In this document: positions 9,175-18,694 of the stretch, in pieces
Layout of the letters: each line of letters opens with the position of its first letter
Position numbering within the stretch: the stretch's first letter is position 1
Source: Klebsiella pneumoniae
GTDB lineage: Bacteria; Pseudomonadota; Gammaproteobacteria; Pseudomonadales; Pseudohongiellaceae
DNA: 50,636 nt
Direction: 5' to 3'
Assembly: GCA_945902215.1 (NCBI GenBank)
Contig: CAMDML010000014.1
Coordinates: 1 to 50,636, forward strand
Translations under genes and position numbers: made by a program
Notes under the pieces: model-generated
What the model was told of the DNA's origin: nothing
Seen by the model: the letters and a program-made list of their open reading frames with translations, nothing else
The model's database searches: none

Positions 9175-10245
9175 ATGAAAACACCAGTATTCGTTTCCAG
9201 TTTGTTGGGTTTCGCCTTTGCTTTGCTCCCAGCTGCGGCCCTCCCCGCGACGGACTACCTCAGTTTCCAGACTGAAGACGAAGCCAATAATATCGAAATT
9301 TTCCGGGCTGCCAGCCCCTCCGTGGTCTACGTGACCAATACGGCGCTGGTGCGTACCAATCCCTTCAGCAGGAACGTCCAGGAAATGCCCCAAGGCACTG
9401 GCACCGGATTCATCTGGGACAACACTGGCCTGATCGTGACTAACGACCATGTGGTGGAAGGTGCCAACCGCGTACTGATCACCTTGCAGGATCAGAGCGT
9501 CTGGGAAGCTGAAGTGCTCGGCGTTGCCCCAGGCAAAGATCTGGCGTTACTGAAAATCAACGCTCCGGCTGACAAGCTGATACCGCTGCCGCTGGGAGAT
9601 TCCTCGGAGCTGGAAGTGGGCCGCAAGGTGATTGCGATTGGCAACCCCTTCGGTCTGGATACTACCTTGACCGTCGGCGTGGTCAGCGCACTGGGCCGCG
9701 AGATCAATTCGCTGACTGACCGCAAGATCCGTGATGTGATCCAGACCGACGCCTCCATCAATCCCGGCAACTCCGGCGGTCCTTTGCTCAATTCAATGGG
9801 GCAACTGATCGGCGTCAATGCGCAAATCGTTAGCCCGAGTGGTGCCAGCGCCGGTATCGGTTTCGCCATTCCGGTGAACACCGTGAAAAAAGTCATTCCG
9901 CAACTCGCTGAGTTCGGCGAAGAAAAACGCCCGATAATCGGCATCCAGAATCCGCCAGACACATGGACTCAGCAGCAAGGAATTCAAGGTGTGCCCATAG
10001 CTGTTGCGAGTCCCAATCTGCCTGCGGATGTAGCCGGTATGATCGGCATGGAGCTAAACCAAAACGGGCGCTATACGCTAGGGGATGTGATTGTCGAAAT
10101 AGAAGGTAATACCATCACCAACAGCGATGACCTGCTCAATGCGCTCGAACAACATATGCCCGGCGACACTGTCAAAGTTGTCACCGACCGCAATGCCCAG
10201 CGCATGGAGTTTGATGTGGTACTGGCGGCACCGGAAGCCCAGTAA
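9175..10245 (+). CDS. Deg/HtrA-type periplasmic serine protease, one PDZ domain
   Basis: S1C protease expected to degrade or process misfolded envelope proteins. The catalytic triad is visible: H92 (TNDHVVEG), D122 (GKDLALLK) and S200 (NPGNSGGPL). A hydrophobic leader (MKTPVFVSSLLGFAFALLPAAALPA) indicates export. The C-terminal part (about 260-350) is a single PDZ domain with GDVIVEIEGNTI. At 356 aa it has the size of DegS, but the N-terminal DEANNIEIFRAASPSVVYVTN style resembles the stand-alone trypsin-like Deg group more than DegP/DegQ. The start at 9175 is picked because the upstream extension lacks a signal sequence. It converges on thrC with a 7-base gap. Confidence 0.92.
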   Translation: MKTPVFVSSLLGFAFALLPAAALPATDYLSFQTEDEANNIEIFRAASPSVVYVTNTALVRTNPFSRNVQEMPQGTGTGFIWDNTGLIVTNDHVVEGANRVLITLQDQSVWEAEVLGVAPGKDLALLKINAPADKLIPLPLGDSSELEVGRKVIAIGNPFGLDTTLTVGVVSALGREINSLTDRKIRDVIQTDASINPGNSGGPLLNSMGQLIGVNAQIVSPSGASAGIGFAIPVNTVKKVIPQLAEFGEEKRPIIGIQNPPDTWTQQQGIQGVPIAVASPNLPADVAGMIGMELNQNGRYTLGDVIVEIEGNTITNSDDLLNALEQHMPGDTVKVVTDRNAQRMEFDVVLAAPEAQ

Positions 10246-10252
10246 TACGCAA

Positions 10253-11653
10253 TCAGCGTTTTGCTGCCAGCACTTTTTGGATTTGCTGTTTCACCGTGTC
10301 CAGACTGTTGTCCAGCACGGTACAGCGTTCCTCGCGCGTAAAGAGCTCGCTGAGGTGCGGCGGCAAGGCTGGCGGTTTTAACCCCGCCTGTTCGATCGCC
10401 GTGGCGAACTTGGCAGGATGCGCAGTAGCAAGAGTGATCATCGGAATGCTTGCGTCCGTATCGCAAACCTCGGCAGCCTTCACACCGGTTGCCGAATGCG
10501 GGTCGAGCAGAAAACCGGTTTTATCCCACACTTCCCTGATTGTAGAACAGGTTGCTGCGTCATCGACCGCGTGGCTTGCGAAATGCATTTTTGCGCGCGC
10601 CCATTCCGCCTCCGTCAGCGTTTGCGCTTCTCTACTTGCACTGGTCACAAACGCCGTCACCCGCTGCGTATCGCCCTGGAACAGATCGTACAGGAAGCGT
10701 TCGAAGTTGCTGCTGACCATAATGTCCATGCTTGGCGACAAGGTAGGCTCAAGCGTGCCTTTGCTGTAGTCGTTGCTACTGATGAGACGGTGCAGGATGT
10801 CGTTGCGGTTGGTTGCGATGATCAGCTGACGTACGGGCAAGCCCATCTTCTTCGCCAGATACCCCGCATAAATGTCACCAAAATTACCGGTCGGTACTGA
10901 GAACGACACGGCCGGAGCCTTGTCGATAAATTTCAGTCCCGCATAAAAGTAGTAAACGATCTGCGCCATAATGCGCGCGAAGTTGATTGAATTGACAGCA
11001 ACCAGCTGGTAACCGGGTGGCAGGAAAGACTGGTCGGCGAAGGCCTGTTTGACGATCTGCTGGCAGTCATCGAAGTTGCCGCGAATCGCGAAGTTGTTGA
11101 CGTTGCTGCCGGTAACCGTCGTCATCTGCAGCCGTTGCACAGCGGACACACGCTGATGCGGATGCAAGATGAACAGGTCCACGAATTTGCAATGCTTGCA
11201 GCCTTCCAATGCGGCCGAGCCGGTATCACCTGACGTGGCGCCGAGAATGGCTACATGCTGCTGGCGTTTCTCCAAGAAATAATCGAGCAAACGGCCAAGG
11301 AGCTGCAGGGCGAAATCCTTGAAGGCCAGCGTTGGACCATGGTAAAGCTCCAGCACCCAGTCGTTGCCGTAGAGGTGGGTTAAAGGCGCAACGTCCGGGT
11401 GGGAGAATGTAGCGTAACTGGCATCGATCATCGCTTGCAGTTTCGCATCCGGGATTGCACCGTCTACAAAGATCCGGATGATCTCGAACGCAAGTTCACT
11501 GTATGACAGCTGTTTCCACGACTGCAGTTGTTGCGGCGTGATCGCTGGGAGGCTTTCGGGAATATAGAGCCCACCGTCGGGCGCAAGGCCAGTGAGTACC
11601 ACTTCTTCAAAGGAAGCGGCGGGGCATTGTCCCCGGGTGCTGATGTAGCGCAT
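10253..11653 (-). CDS. thrC: Threonine synthase
   Basis: PLP enzyme converting O-phosphohomoserine to threonine and phosphate, the last step of the pathway. The PLP-binding lysine is K112 in GPTLAFKDFALQ; the phosphate-binding loop appears as ATSGDTGSAALEG. The N-terminal MRYISTRG and the 466-aa length are typical of the proteobacterial long form. It starts 3 bases after the hom stop, so dsbC-hom-thrC reads as one operon. The preceding GGAAG is a plausible ribosome binding site. Confidence 0.97.
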   Translation of the reverse strand: MRYISTRGQCPAASFEEVVLTGLAPDGGLYIPESLPAITPQQLQSWKQLSYSELAFEIIRIFVDGAIPDAKLQAMIDASYATFSHPDVAPLTHLYGNDWVLELYHGPTLAFKDFALQLLGRLLDYFLEKRQQHVAILGATSGDTGSAALEGCKHCKFVDLFILHPHQRVSAVQRLQMTTVTGSNVNNFAIRGNFDDCQQIVKQAFADQSFLPPGYQLVAVNSINFARIMAQIVYYFYAGLKFIDKAPAVSFSVPTGNFGDIYAGYLAKKMGLPVRQLIIATNRNDILHRLISSNDYSKGTLEPTLSPSMDIMVSSNFERFLYDLFQGDTQRVTAFVTSASREAQTLTEAEWARAKMHFASHAVDDAATCSTIREVWDKTGFLLDPHSATGVKAAEVCDTDASIPMITLATAHPAKFATAIEQAGLKPPALPPHLSELFTREERCTVLDNSLDTVKQQIQKVLAAKR

Positions 11654-11656
11654 GGC

Positions 11657-12970
11657 TCAGTCTTCCAGCCGGTAGACGCGGATACGGGTGACCATCTCCG
11701 CAATCGCTTTCAGTTTTTCAATATGGGCGATGGCATCGTTCATTGTCGCTTCCCTGACTTCACGGGTCAAAATGATGACCGGCACGCGCTTGTTCGCAGC
11801 ATCGGCACCGCGCGGTTCTTTCTGGATGATGGCTTCGATGCTGATCTCACGGTCGCCCAGAATTTGCGTGATGTCGGCCAGCACGCCAGGTTTATCGACC
11901 GCAGTGATGCGCAAGTAATAGGCGCCGACCACATCATCCATCGGCAGAATCGCTACGTCGGACAGGCTGTCATCACGAAAGGCCAGCGCGGGTACGCTGC
12001 TCTGGGGGCTGGAAATCATACGCGCCGTATCGATGATGTCGGCTACTACTGCCGAAGCGGTCGGCCCGGCACCGGCGCCAGCACCATAATAAAGTGTGGA
12101 GCCCACTGAATCGCCGTTGACCATCACAGCGTTCATCACGCCGTTGACATTGGCAATGATGCTCTCTGCGTCGATCAGGGTTGGATGCACACGCAACTCA
12201 ATGCCATTTGGTGTTTTGCGGCTGATGCCGAGGTGCTTGATGCGATAGCCCAGCTCGTCCGCGTAATGAATGTCTTCCTGCGTGATTCGCGTGATTCCTT
12301 CGGTGTAGGTTTTTTCAAATTGCAGCGGGATGCCAAACGCAATCGATGCGAGAATCGTCAGTTTGTGCGCAGCATCGATGCCTTCAATGTCAAAAGTGGG
12401 GTCGGCTTCGGCATAGCCCAGTGCCTGCGCTTCTTTCAGCACGTCGGCGAAGGCGCGGCTCTTCTCACGCATTTCGGTCAGGATGAAGTTGCCGGTGCCA
12501 TTGATGATCCCCACCAGCCACTGGATGCTGTTGCCGGCCAGACCTTCACGAATTGCCTTGATGATCGGAATGCCACCGGCGACGGAAGCTTCATAGGCAA
12601 CCAGCACATTCTTCTCGGCGGCGGCTGCGAAAATTTCGTTGCCATGTTTTGCGATCAATGCCTTGTTGGCGGTGACCACATGCTTGCCATTCGCGATCGC
12701 TTGCAACACCAGCGGCTTGGCTACGTCGATGCCACCCATCAACTCCAGCACAATATCCACTTCCGGATCATTGACGACGGCAAACACATCCGTACTTTTC
12801 TTTACTTTGCCAATATCTTGTCCGGGGCGCAGACGGCGTGTACCAATATGCGTGACCACCACATCGGTGCCAACGCGGCGCGCAATTTCCTTGCGGTTGT
12901 TTTTGAGCACCGTGAAACTGCCGTAGCCCACTGTTCCCAGACCGCAGATGCCGATGTTGACTGGTTTCAT
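11657..12970 (-). CDS. hom: Homoserine dehydrogenase
   Basis: Reduces aspartate semialdehyde to homoserine, the branch point to threonine and methionine. The start at 12970 gives MKPVNIGICGLGTVGYG, the Rossmann NAD(P) motif right at the N-terminus; longer in-frame starts inside dsbC are rejected. The substrate domain contains VAYEASVAGGIPII and INGTGNFI, and residues from about 350 form an ACT domain (YLRITAVDKPGVLADI) that usually gives feedback control by threonine. The ATG overlaps the dsbC stop by 4 bases (ATGA). Confidence 0.97.
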   Translation of the reverse strand: MKPVNIGICGLGTVGYGSFTVLKNNRKEIARRVGTDVVVTHIGTRRLRPGQDIGKVKKSTDVFAVVNDPEVDIVLELMGGIDVAKPLVLQAIANGKHVVTANKALIAKHGNEIFAAAAEKNVLVAYEASVAGGIPIIKAIREGLAGNSIQWLVGIINGTGNFILTEMREKSRAFADVLKEAQALGYAEADPTFDIEGIDAAHKLTILASIAFGIPLQFEKTYTEGITRITQEDIHYADELGYRIKHLGISRKTPNGIELRVHPTLIDAESIIANVNGVMNAVMVNGDSVGSTLYYGAGAGAGPTASAVVADIIDTARMISSPQSSVPALAFRDDSLSDVAILPMDDVVGAYYLRITAVDKPGVLADITQILGDREISIEAIIQKEPRGADAANKRVPVIILTREVREATMNDAIAHIEKLKAIAEMVTRIRVYRLED

Positions 12971-13731
12971 GGCAGCTCTTCGTCCAGCAGGTATTTGGCC
13001 AGCGTTTCCGCTGGCACGTAACCGGGCATGATGGTGCCGTCTTCCAGCACGATCGCGGGCGTGCCTGTCACGCCTACTTCCCTGCCAAGTTGATATTGAT
13101 CCGCAACGGGATTGGCGCATTCAGCGGAAGGCACAGCGCCGCCGCGCGCGGCGCTGGTAAACATTGCAAGGCGATCTTCAGCACACCAGGTGGCAATCAT
13201 CTTCACGCTGGTTTCGGTATTGAGTCCGGTACGGGGAAAGGCGAGATAGCGCACGGCGATACCATAATTATTGAGCGCTTCGATTTCAGCATGTAGCTTG
13301 CGGCAGTAGGGACAGTCGACATCGGTGAAAACGGTGATGGTAGCTTTGCGGCCGTCTGCCGGTTCAAATACGATCATGTCGGTTTCAGCAAGCGCCGCAA
13401 TGCGTTCACGGCGCAGCACGTTGCGGTTTTTTTCGCCCAGATTGACGAGACCTTCGCCCTGTATTTCATAGAGATCGCCAGGAATCACGAAGCGCGCATC
13501 GCGTGAAACAAAAATTGTTTGGCCGTTCTGGATCCCAACTTCGTAGAGACCTACCGGACTGAGCGTGATGGCGCCGACCACCATCCCGGGCTGGGTTGTG
13601 GCGAGCAGCGCGCGCACGGCTGCGATCTCCCCTGCATCACCCTCTTCCTGCGCGAACACAGGAGTGACGGCAAGTACCAGCTGGAGCAACAACAGCGGCA
13701 ACTTTATGAGCGTAATCCAGATGAAACGCAT
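12967..13731 (-). CDS. dsbC: Thiol:disulfide isomerase DsbC/DsbG family
   Basis: Periplasmic disulfide isomerase. A signal peptide ends near VFAQ (residue 28), an N-terminal dimerisation region spans about 35-100, and a thioredoxin-fold domain carries the redox site CPYC at 140-143 (FTDVDCPYCRKLH). A second cysteine pair (near TWCAED and SAECAN) matches DsbC. The cis-proline region reads GVTGTPAIVLEDG. It is the first gene of dsbC-hom-thrC, an order also known in Pseudomonas. Confidence 0.93.
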   Translation of the reverse strand: MRFIWITLIKLPLLLLQLVLAVTPVFAQEEGDAGEIAAVRALLATTQPGMVVGAITLSPVGLYEVGIQNGQTIFVSRDARFVIPGDLYEIQGEGLVNLGEKNRNVLRRERIAALAETDMIVFEPADGRKATITVFTDVDCPYCRKLHAEIEALNNYGIAVRYLAFPRTGLNTETSVKMIATWCAEDRLAMFTSAARGGAVPSAECANPVADQYQLGREVGVTGTPAIVLEDGTIMPGYVPAETLAKYLLDEELP

Positions 13732-13754
13732 GTGGGGACTCCTGATTCAGGTCT

Positions 13755-13799
13755 ATAAAACGCAACAGGCTGCACTCTAGTGCAGCAGTGCAGCCTGTT
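13755..13799 (-). terminator. Terminator of the rpsP-rimM-trmD-rplS operon
   Basis: A perfect 13-bp stem (13764-13776 with 13787-13799) and a 10-base loop is followed, in the minus direction, by GCGTTTTATAG. It lies between the rplS stop and dsbC, as expected for the end of the ribosomal protein operon, only 32 bases ahead of the dsbC start. Confidence 0.75.
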
Positions 13800-13865
13800 C
13801 AAGTGTGGAACCCCGGCTTTCACGCGGCCCTCACTTGAGCCGCAGGCTGCCGAAAATCCGGTGCC

Positions 13866-14252
13866 TTATTCGGCGTCTGCTTTCGCGTCGGCTTTCTTGC
13901 CCAGTTTCTCGGTAATGCGGGCTTTTTTGCCAGCCAGATCGCGCAGGTAATAGAGCTTGGCCTGACGCACATCACCACGGCGTTTCAGCGTGATGCTTTC
14001 TACCTGGTGGCTGTGGGTCTGGAAAGTACGCTCAACGCCCACGCCGTGGGAAATCTTGCGTACGGTGAATGCAGAGCCGAGGCCGCGACTGCGGATGCCG
14101 ATCACGACGCCTTCGTAGGCCTGCAGACGTTCCTTGTCACCTTCCTGGATACGCACCTGCACCACGACGGTGTCGCCGGGGCTGAAATCTGGCACGTTGG
14201 TTTTCATTTGTGCCTGTTCTACTAACTGGATGATCTTGTTGTTGCTGCTCAT
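13866..14252 (-). CDS. rplS: 50S ribosomal protein L19
   Basis: L19 sits at the 30S-50S interface. Signatures include [20 protein letters not shown], then [22 protein letters not shown] and [14 protein letters not shown]. The 128 residues are longer than the usual 115 because of an Ala/Lys/Asp tail ([10 protein letters not shown]). The start is supported by GGAG 10 bases upstream. It is the last gene of the rpsP operon. Confidence 0.98.
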   Translation of the reverse strand: MSSNNKIIQLVEQAQMKTNVPDFSPGDTVVVQVRIQEGDKERLQAYEGVVIGIRSRGLGSAFTVRKISHGVGVERTFQTHSHQVESITLKRRGDVRQAKLYYLRDLAGKKARITEKLGKKADAKADAE

Positions 14253-14331
14253 TGTCTTGCTCCACCAATAAATAACAAAAATAACAAATTGTTCGTTGAA
14301 TTCTGTTTAGGTACGACGCTCCCAACCTAGC

Positions 14332-14380
14332 AGCGCCTGCGGCTGCAGTTAAATCAAGCGCCTGCCGCTGCAGTTAAATT
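14332..14380. repeat. 25-bp tandem duplication overlapping the trmD stop
   Basis: Two 24-base copies (14332-14355 and 14357-14380) differ at an internal G/C and at the last base. Each contains CTGCAGTTAAAT, and the right copy contains most of the trmD stop codon. This looks like a local slippage duplication of the gene end. No hairpin with a T run is seen. Confidence 0.7.
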
Positions 14381-15125
14381 AGTAGCCGCTTTCATGCTCC
14401 TTTATGTATTCATTCAGCAGTTTCTGCTGCTCCGGGGTCAAGCCCAGTTGTGCCAGCATATCCGGTCGCTTGCGCCAGGTTGCCCCGAGGCGCTGCTGCA
14501 AGCGCCAACGCGCAATTCGCGCATGGTCGCCACTCAACAACACTGCCGGTACTTCCTGTCCTTCAAACACTTCGGGGCGGGTGTAGTGCGGATGGTCGAG
14601 CAACCCTTCGGCAAACGAATCCACTTCGGCAGATCCGGTATCACCCAGCGCGCCGGGCAACAATCTGATCACCGCATCCAGCAGCGCCATCGCTGCCAGT
14701 TCCCCGCCACTGAGCACAAAATCGCCCAGCGAAAATTCTTCATCAACCAAGGTTGAGAGCACACGCTCATCAACACCTTCATAGCGGCCACAGAGCAGTA
14801 CTAGACCGTCGCGGCTGGCCAGTTCCTTCACAGCCTCCTGGGTCAACGGCTTACCCTGCGGACTCAGGTAGATCACCTTGGTCCCGCTTGGCAGCGCGGC
14901 TTTTGCCGCGCGAAGCGCCTCACTCACCGGGCCGGTTTTCATCAACATGCCGGGGCCGCCACCGTAAGGCCGGTCGTCAACCGTGCGATGCCGGTCGGTG
15001 GCATAATCGCGCGGACTCCAGTACTGCAACTGCATCAACCCTTGCCTGAGCGCACGACCGGTAATGCCGTATTCACTCAGGGCGCTGAACATGCCGGGTA
15101 AAAGAGTAACGATGCCCGCATGCAT
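14379..15125 (-). CDS. trmD: tRNA (guanine-N1-)-methyltransferase TrmD
   Basis: Methylates G37 of tRNAs next to the anticodon, using S-adenosylmethionine through a trefoil knot. Diagnostic segments are [15 protein letters not shown], then [24 protein letters not shown] and [16 protein letters not shown]. The 248-aa length is normal. GGAGAAGGG precedes the ATG. It sits between rimM and rplS, the classic order. Confidence 0.98.
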   Translation of the reverse strand: MHAGIVTLLPGMFSALSEYGITGRALRQGLMQLQYWSPRDYATDRHRTVDDRPYGGGPGMLMKTGPVSEALRAAKAALPSGTKVIYLSPQGKPLTQEAVKELASRDGLVLLCGRYEGVDERVLSTLVDEEFSLGDFVLSGGELAAMALLDAVIRLLPGALGDTGSAEVDSFAEGLLDHPHYTRPEVFEGQEVPAVLLSGDHARIARWRLQQRLGATWRKRPDMLAQLGLTPEQQKLLNEYIKEHESGY

Positions 15126-15140
15126 TGCCCTTCTCCATCA

Positions 15141-15168
15141 TTAAAAGTCCGTCCTTAAAAGTCCGTCC
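15141..15168. repeat. 14-bp tandem duplication beside the rimM stop
   Basis: TTAAAAGTCCGTCC occurs twice head-to-tail (15141-15154, 15155-15168), and a third partial copy (TTAAAA) supplies the rimM stop on the minus strand. It separates rimM from trmD. Confidence 0.75.
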
Positions 15169-15678
15169 TTAAAAATTCTTGTCCCAATCCACGCTAATGA
15201 CCCGCGCGGCCAAATCAACTTCCTTAACATACTGCCCCGAGACATAGGGCAGCAGCCTTTCCTCTTTGTCCACGCTGGCGTCATCGCCGTGCACCACCAG
15301 TACATCGTTCGCCCCGGTGGCCAGCATGTGGTGCACTGCGCCGAGGTCTTCTCCTGCGAGGTTTACCACACGCAGCCCTTCGAGCTGGTGCCAGTAGTAA
15401 CCTTCTTCCAGCGCCGGTAACTCGCTCTTCGGCAGCAACAGCTCCTTGCCGGTATAGCGGCGCGTTTCTTCCCTGACATCGCAGCCTTTGATGTGCCCTA
15501 CCAAGGCCTGACCTTGCGGGCGGGCTTCGTCAATTTCGATCTTTCTGAGTTCCTTTTCTGGCCCCGCCTCATCGGCGATCCACAAAAACCGGTAATCCAG
15601 CAGGTTCTCGGTGGGATCAGTGAACGAAATCAGTTTCACCCAACCCTTAAGCCCGTGCGGGGCGCCAATACGCCCCAT
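15169..15678 (-). CDS. rimM: 16S rRNA processing / ribosome maturation factor RimM
   Basis: Assists 30S maturation, binding S19 near the 3' domain of 16S rRNA. The N-terminal domain shows MGRIGAPHGLKGWVKL and SFTDPTENLLDYR; the PRC-barrel half shows YYWHQLEGLRVVN and LLPYVSGQYVKEVDL. The start is uncertain. ATG 15678 gives 169 aa but clips the first beta strand (VV precedes it). GTG at 15684 or TTG at 15711, one base past the rpsP stop, would restore it. No start has a good Shine-Dalgarno site, which suits coupling to rpsP. Confidence 0.93.
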   Translation of the reverse strand: MGRIGAPHGLKGWVKLISFTDPTENLLDYRFLWIADEAGPEKELRKIEIDEARPQGQALVGHIKGCDVREETRRYTGKELLLPKSELPALEEGYYWHQLEGLRVVNLAGEDLGAVHHMLATGANDVLVVHGDDASVDKEERLLPYVSGQYVKEVDLAARVISVDWDKNF

Positions 15679-15712
15679 GACCACATGGGTTGTCAGCAGC
15701 TCAGGCAGCAAC

Positions 15713-15973
15713 TCAAGCGGCAACAGCAGGAGCAGCCGCGCAATCTTTGAGCAGTTTGGCAACGCGGTCGCTTGGAAGTGCGCCCTTGCCCTGCCAGTAC
15801 TTGACGCGTTCCAGGTCGATGCGCAATTTTTCTTCTTTGCCGCGCGCCAGTGGGTTGAAAAAGCCCACGCGTTCAATGAAGCGGCCGGTCAGCGCTTTGC
15901 GGCTGTCGGTTACCGTTACGTGGTAGTAGGGATTCTTCTTGCTGCCACCGCGTGCAAGTCTGATTGTTACCAT
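15713..15973 (-). CDS. rpsP: 30S ribosomal protein S16
   Basis: Small-subunit assembly protein. It begins [19 protein letters not shown], a near-universal S16 start, and continues with [13 protein letters not shown] and [22 protein letters not shown]. The 86-aa length is normal, ending in an Ala-rich tail. It is the first gene of rpsP-rimM-trmD-rplS, downstream of the ffh terminator. Confidence 0.98.
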   Translation of the reverse strand: MVTIRLARGGSKKNPYYHVTVTDSRKALTGRFIERVGFFNPLARGKEEKLRIDLERVKYWQGKGALPSDRVAKLLKDCAAAPAVAA

Positions 15974-16011
15974 AAGTCGTTGTATCCGTTATCTAAAAAA
16001 CCAGTTAAACC

Positions 16012-16041
16012 AACAAAAACCGGGGGCTGAAACCAGCCCCT
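16012..16041 (-). terminator. Terminator after ffh
   Basis: Stem GGGGCTG (16023-16029) with CAGCCCC (16034-16040) and a 4-base loop. In the minus direction it is followed by CCGG and five T. It lies 160 bases past the ffh stop and about 40 bases ahead of rpsP, so it separates the two units and leaves little room for an rpsP promoter. Confidence 0.7.
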
Positions 16042-16202
16042 GAACCTGTTTGACCAACCCGTGGACAGAAGAGTCCATCCGGGCCGGAAAAAAGGGCGCC
16101 ATTCTAAGGGAAAAGCCAGGGCTTGGGAACCTCGGATTACAAGCAGCTCCGGAAATATTCTGCCCTGCAAACAAATACTTGGGATATGGCAGGTGCCCCG
16201 AC

Positions 16203-17585
16203 TTAGAAACCCGGGAAACGGCCTCCAGGTGGCATACTACCAGGGGGCAGTTTGCCCCCCATGCCGCGCATCATGTTGGCCAAGCCGCCGCCCTTCATCT
16301 TCTTCATGACCTTCTGCATCTGCTTGTGTTGTTTGATTAGCCGGTTCAAGTCCTGCAGGGTGGTGCCGGAACCCACGGTGATGCGGCGCTTGCGTGAACC
16401 ATTGAGCATGTCGGGATCGCGGCGCTCCTTCGGCGTCATCGAGTTGATGATGGCCTCCATGCGCACAAAGTTCTTGTCGCCGACCATGCCAGCCGCCGAC
16501 TTGGCCATGCCACCCATGCCGGGCATCTTGTCCAAAAGGTTGCTCAGGCCGCCCATGTTGCGCATCTGTTCGAGTTGTTCCTTGAAGTCCTGCAAATCAA
16601 AGCGCTCACCCTTCTTGATCTTGCTGGCGAGTTTCGCCGCCTTTTCCTTGTCGACTTTCTTTTCGACATCCTCAATCAACGACAGCACGTCACCCATGCC
16701 GAGGATGCGGGAGGCGAGCCGGTCCGGATAGAAAGGTTCGAGACCATCGACCTTTTCACCCACCCCGATGAATTTGATCGGCTTACCGGTGATTTGGCGC
16801 ACGGACAATGCCGCCCCGCCACGCGCATCACCGTCGGTCTTGGTCAGGATCACACCAGTCAGAGGCAAGGCCTCATTGAACGCGCGCGCGGTATTCGCGG
16901 CGTCCTGACCTGTCATGGCATCAACCACGAACAGCGTCTCGACTGGATTCGCAAGCGCATGTAGCGCCTTGATCTCGGCCATCATGTCCGTATCGATGGC
17001 AAGGCGGCCTGCAGTATCTATAAACAGCACGTCGACAAACCTGCGCCGCGCTTCCGCCATTGCATCGCGCACAATATCCAGCGGCTGCTGCCCGGTGGCG
17101 CTCGGGAAAAACTCGACACCGACCTCAGCAGCAAGCGTTTCCAACTGTTTGATAGCGGCAGGACGATAAACGTCGGCGCTGACCACCATCACGGATTTTT
17201 TCTCGCGCGACTTCAACCACAGCGCCAACTTGGCTACGGTTGTGGTTTTGCCTGCCCCCTGCAAGCCGGCCATCAGGATGATCGCAGGTGGTGTGGCGCG
17301 CAGGTCGAGGGCACTGTTCTCGTCGCCCATCAGCATCTGCAGTTCGGCTTGCACGATCTTCAGGAAGGCCTGGCCCGGACTCAGGCTACGACTGACTTCT
17401 TGTCCCAGCGCGCGCAACTTCACACGCTCGATAAAATCTTTGACGACCGGCAACGCGACATCGGCTTCAAGCAGCGCCTTGCGTACATCGCGCAGGCTGT
17501 CCTGGATGTTGTCCTCAGAAAGCCGGGCCTTGCCGCTGAGGCTGCGCAGGGTCTGGGAAAGTTGTTCTGTCAGGGATTCAAACAT
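16203..17585 (-). CDS. ffh: Signal recognition particle protein Ffh
   Basis: SRP54 GTPase that, with 4.5S RNA, targets membrane proteins co-translationally. The N domain (1-90) precedes the G domain with GLQGAGKTT at 107-115, the DTAGR motif and TKTDGDARGG. The methionine-rich M domain (about 330-460; KMPGMGGMAKSAAGM, KQMQKVMKKMKGGG) binds RNA and signal peptides. The 460-aa length is typical. It is divergent from ypjD across 266 bases in which I see no gene. Confidence 0.98.
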   Translation of the reverse strand: MFESLTEQLSQTLRSLSGKARLSEDNIQDSLRDVRKALLEADVALPVVKDFIERVKLRALGQEVSRSLSPGQAFLKIVQAELQMLMGDENSALDLRATPPAIILMAGLQGAGKTTTVAKLALWLKSREKKSVMVVSADVYRPAAIKQLETLAAEVGVEFFPSATGQQPLDIVRDAMAEARRRFVDVLFIDTAGRLAIDTDMMAEIKALHALANPVETLFVVDAMTGQDAANTARAFNEALPLTGVILTKTDGDARGGAALSVRQITGKPIKFIGVGEKVDGLEPFYPDRLASRILGMGDVLSLIEDVEKKVDKEKAAKLASKIKKGERFDLQDFKEQLEQMRNMGGLSNLLDKMPGMGGMAKSAAGMVGDKNFVRMEAIINSMTPKERRDPDMLNGSRKRRITVGSGTTLQDLNRLIKQHKQMQKVMKKMKGGGLANMMRGMGGKLPPGSMPPGGRFPGF

Positions 17586-17851
17586 GGATCACTACCGGGC
17601 TCCGTACGAGGCGCGGAATTCTACTCAATGCCGGGTGGGGAGCATAGGGATACTGCTGGGTGGTGGGTTCGGGGTATCCACTGGATTGGTTGTTGCGTTT
17701 GGCTTCAGAGTGCTGGAGGGCCGAGCGCTGAAGCCGGAAGCAACAAACAAACCGGTGGGACCACCGACCTCCGGCCATCGGTGAAAACAGAGGCACTACC
17801 TGCTGGTAATATACGTTTATCAACCCAGCCGCCTGTGAGACACTTCCGACC

Positions 17852-18670
17852 ATGCTCGCTACCGCTACCGGCCTGATTGCCGTCGTCTTTTATTCATTGG
17901 GCACCCTGTTTCAGGGACGGGACCTGCTGCAAGCGCGAACCGGAACCCAACATGAAACGCAACGCCGCAAGGTGCTGGCTTTTGCCTTACTGGCGTTGGT
18001 AGCCCACCTTGTCAATGTCGCGAATACCTTTCATACCGATGCCGGCTACGATTTTGGCTTCTTCCGCATCGCCACCCTGTTCAGTTGGACCATCGCGCTT
18101 CTTGTAGTGGTAAGCAGTCTCAGGAAACCGCTCGACAATTTATTCTTGGCGCTGTTCCCACTTGCGATCCTCAGCATCATCTGCTCCCTGTTGCTACCCT
18201 CAAACTCCACCCCGCAAAGCGACCTCGGCGCTGGTGTTGTCCTGCACATCGTGCTCGGCATCATAGCTTTCAGTGTCATCACGATCGCCGCCGTGCAATC
18301 TGTGCTGGTTGCCTGGCTAAACCGTGAACTCAAGCAGAAACACTTTTCTCCGGCGCTGCAACATATGCCTCCGCTGCAAACACTCGAAGCCCTGTTGTTC
18401 GAGCTGATCTGGGCCGGTTTCTTTACTCTGCTCGGGGTGATAGCTACCGGTTTTGTCTTCATGGATGACATGTTTGCGCAACATCTGGCGCACAAGACTT
18501 TTTTTACGATCCTCTCAACATTGGTTTTTGCCACCCTCTTGTGGGGCCGACACCGGCTTGGCTGGCGCGGCAGGACTGCGTACCGCTGGACCCTTGCCGG
18601 GTTCGTGGGCCTCATCCTCGCGTATTTCGGTGCCAAGTTCGTGCTGGAACTGTTGCTCGAACGGGTGTGA
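17852..18670 (+). CDS. ypjD: Inner-membrane protein of the CcsA/YpjD cytochrome c assembly family
   Basis: 272 residues with about eight hydrophobic segments. It matches the YpjD (CcsA/HemX-like) fold: a histidine in LVAHLVNVANTF, another in VVLHIVLGIIAFSVI, and the C-terminal HKTFFTILSTLVFATLLWGRH followed by GWRGRTAYRW. The ffh / ypjD / corB neighbourhood is also found in E. coli, which supports the name. The biochemical role of YpjD is not settled. The next gene begins 24 bases downstream. Confidence 0.9.
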   Translation: MLATATGLIAVVFYSLGTLFQGRDLLQARTGTQHETQRRKVLAFALLALVAHLVNVANTFHTDAGYDFGFFRIATLFSWTIALLVVVSSLRKPLDNLFLALFPLAILSIICSLLLPSNSTPQSDLGAGVVLHIVLGIIAFSVITIAAVQSVLVAWLNRELKQKHFSPALQHMPPLQTLEALLFELIWAGFFTLLGVIATGFVFMDDMFAQHLAHKTFFTILSTLVFATLLWGRHRLGWRGRTAYRWTLAGFVGLILAYFGAKFVLELLLERV

Positions 18671-18694
18671 CCCGGTGAGGCTACGAACAGAACC

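Noticed and set aside
17586-17851. Possible small gene in the ffh-ypjD gap
   Set aside because: Open frames here are short, lack ribosome sites and overlap the divergent promoters expected in this space.
18671-18694. Frameshift as the cause of the short corB
   Set aside because: The missing DUF21/CBS sequence is not present in any frame between ypjD and the remnant, so it is a deletion rather than a shift.
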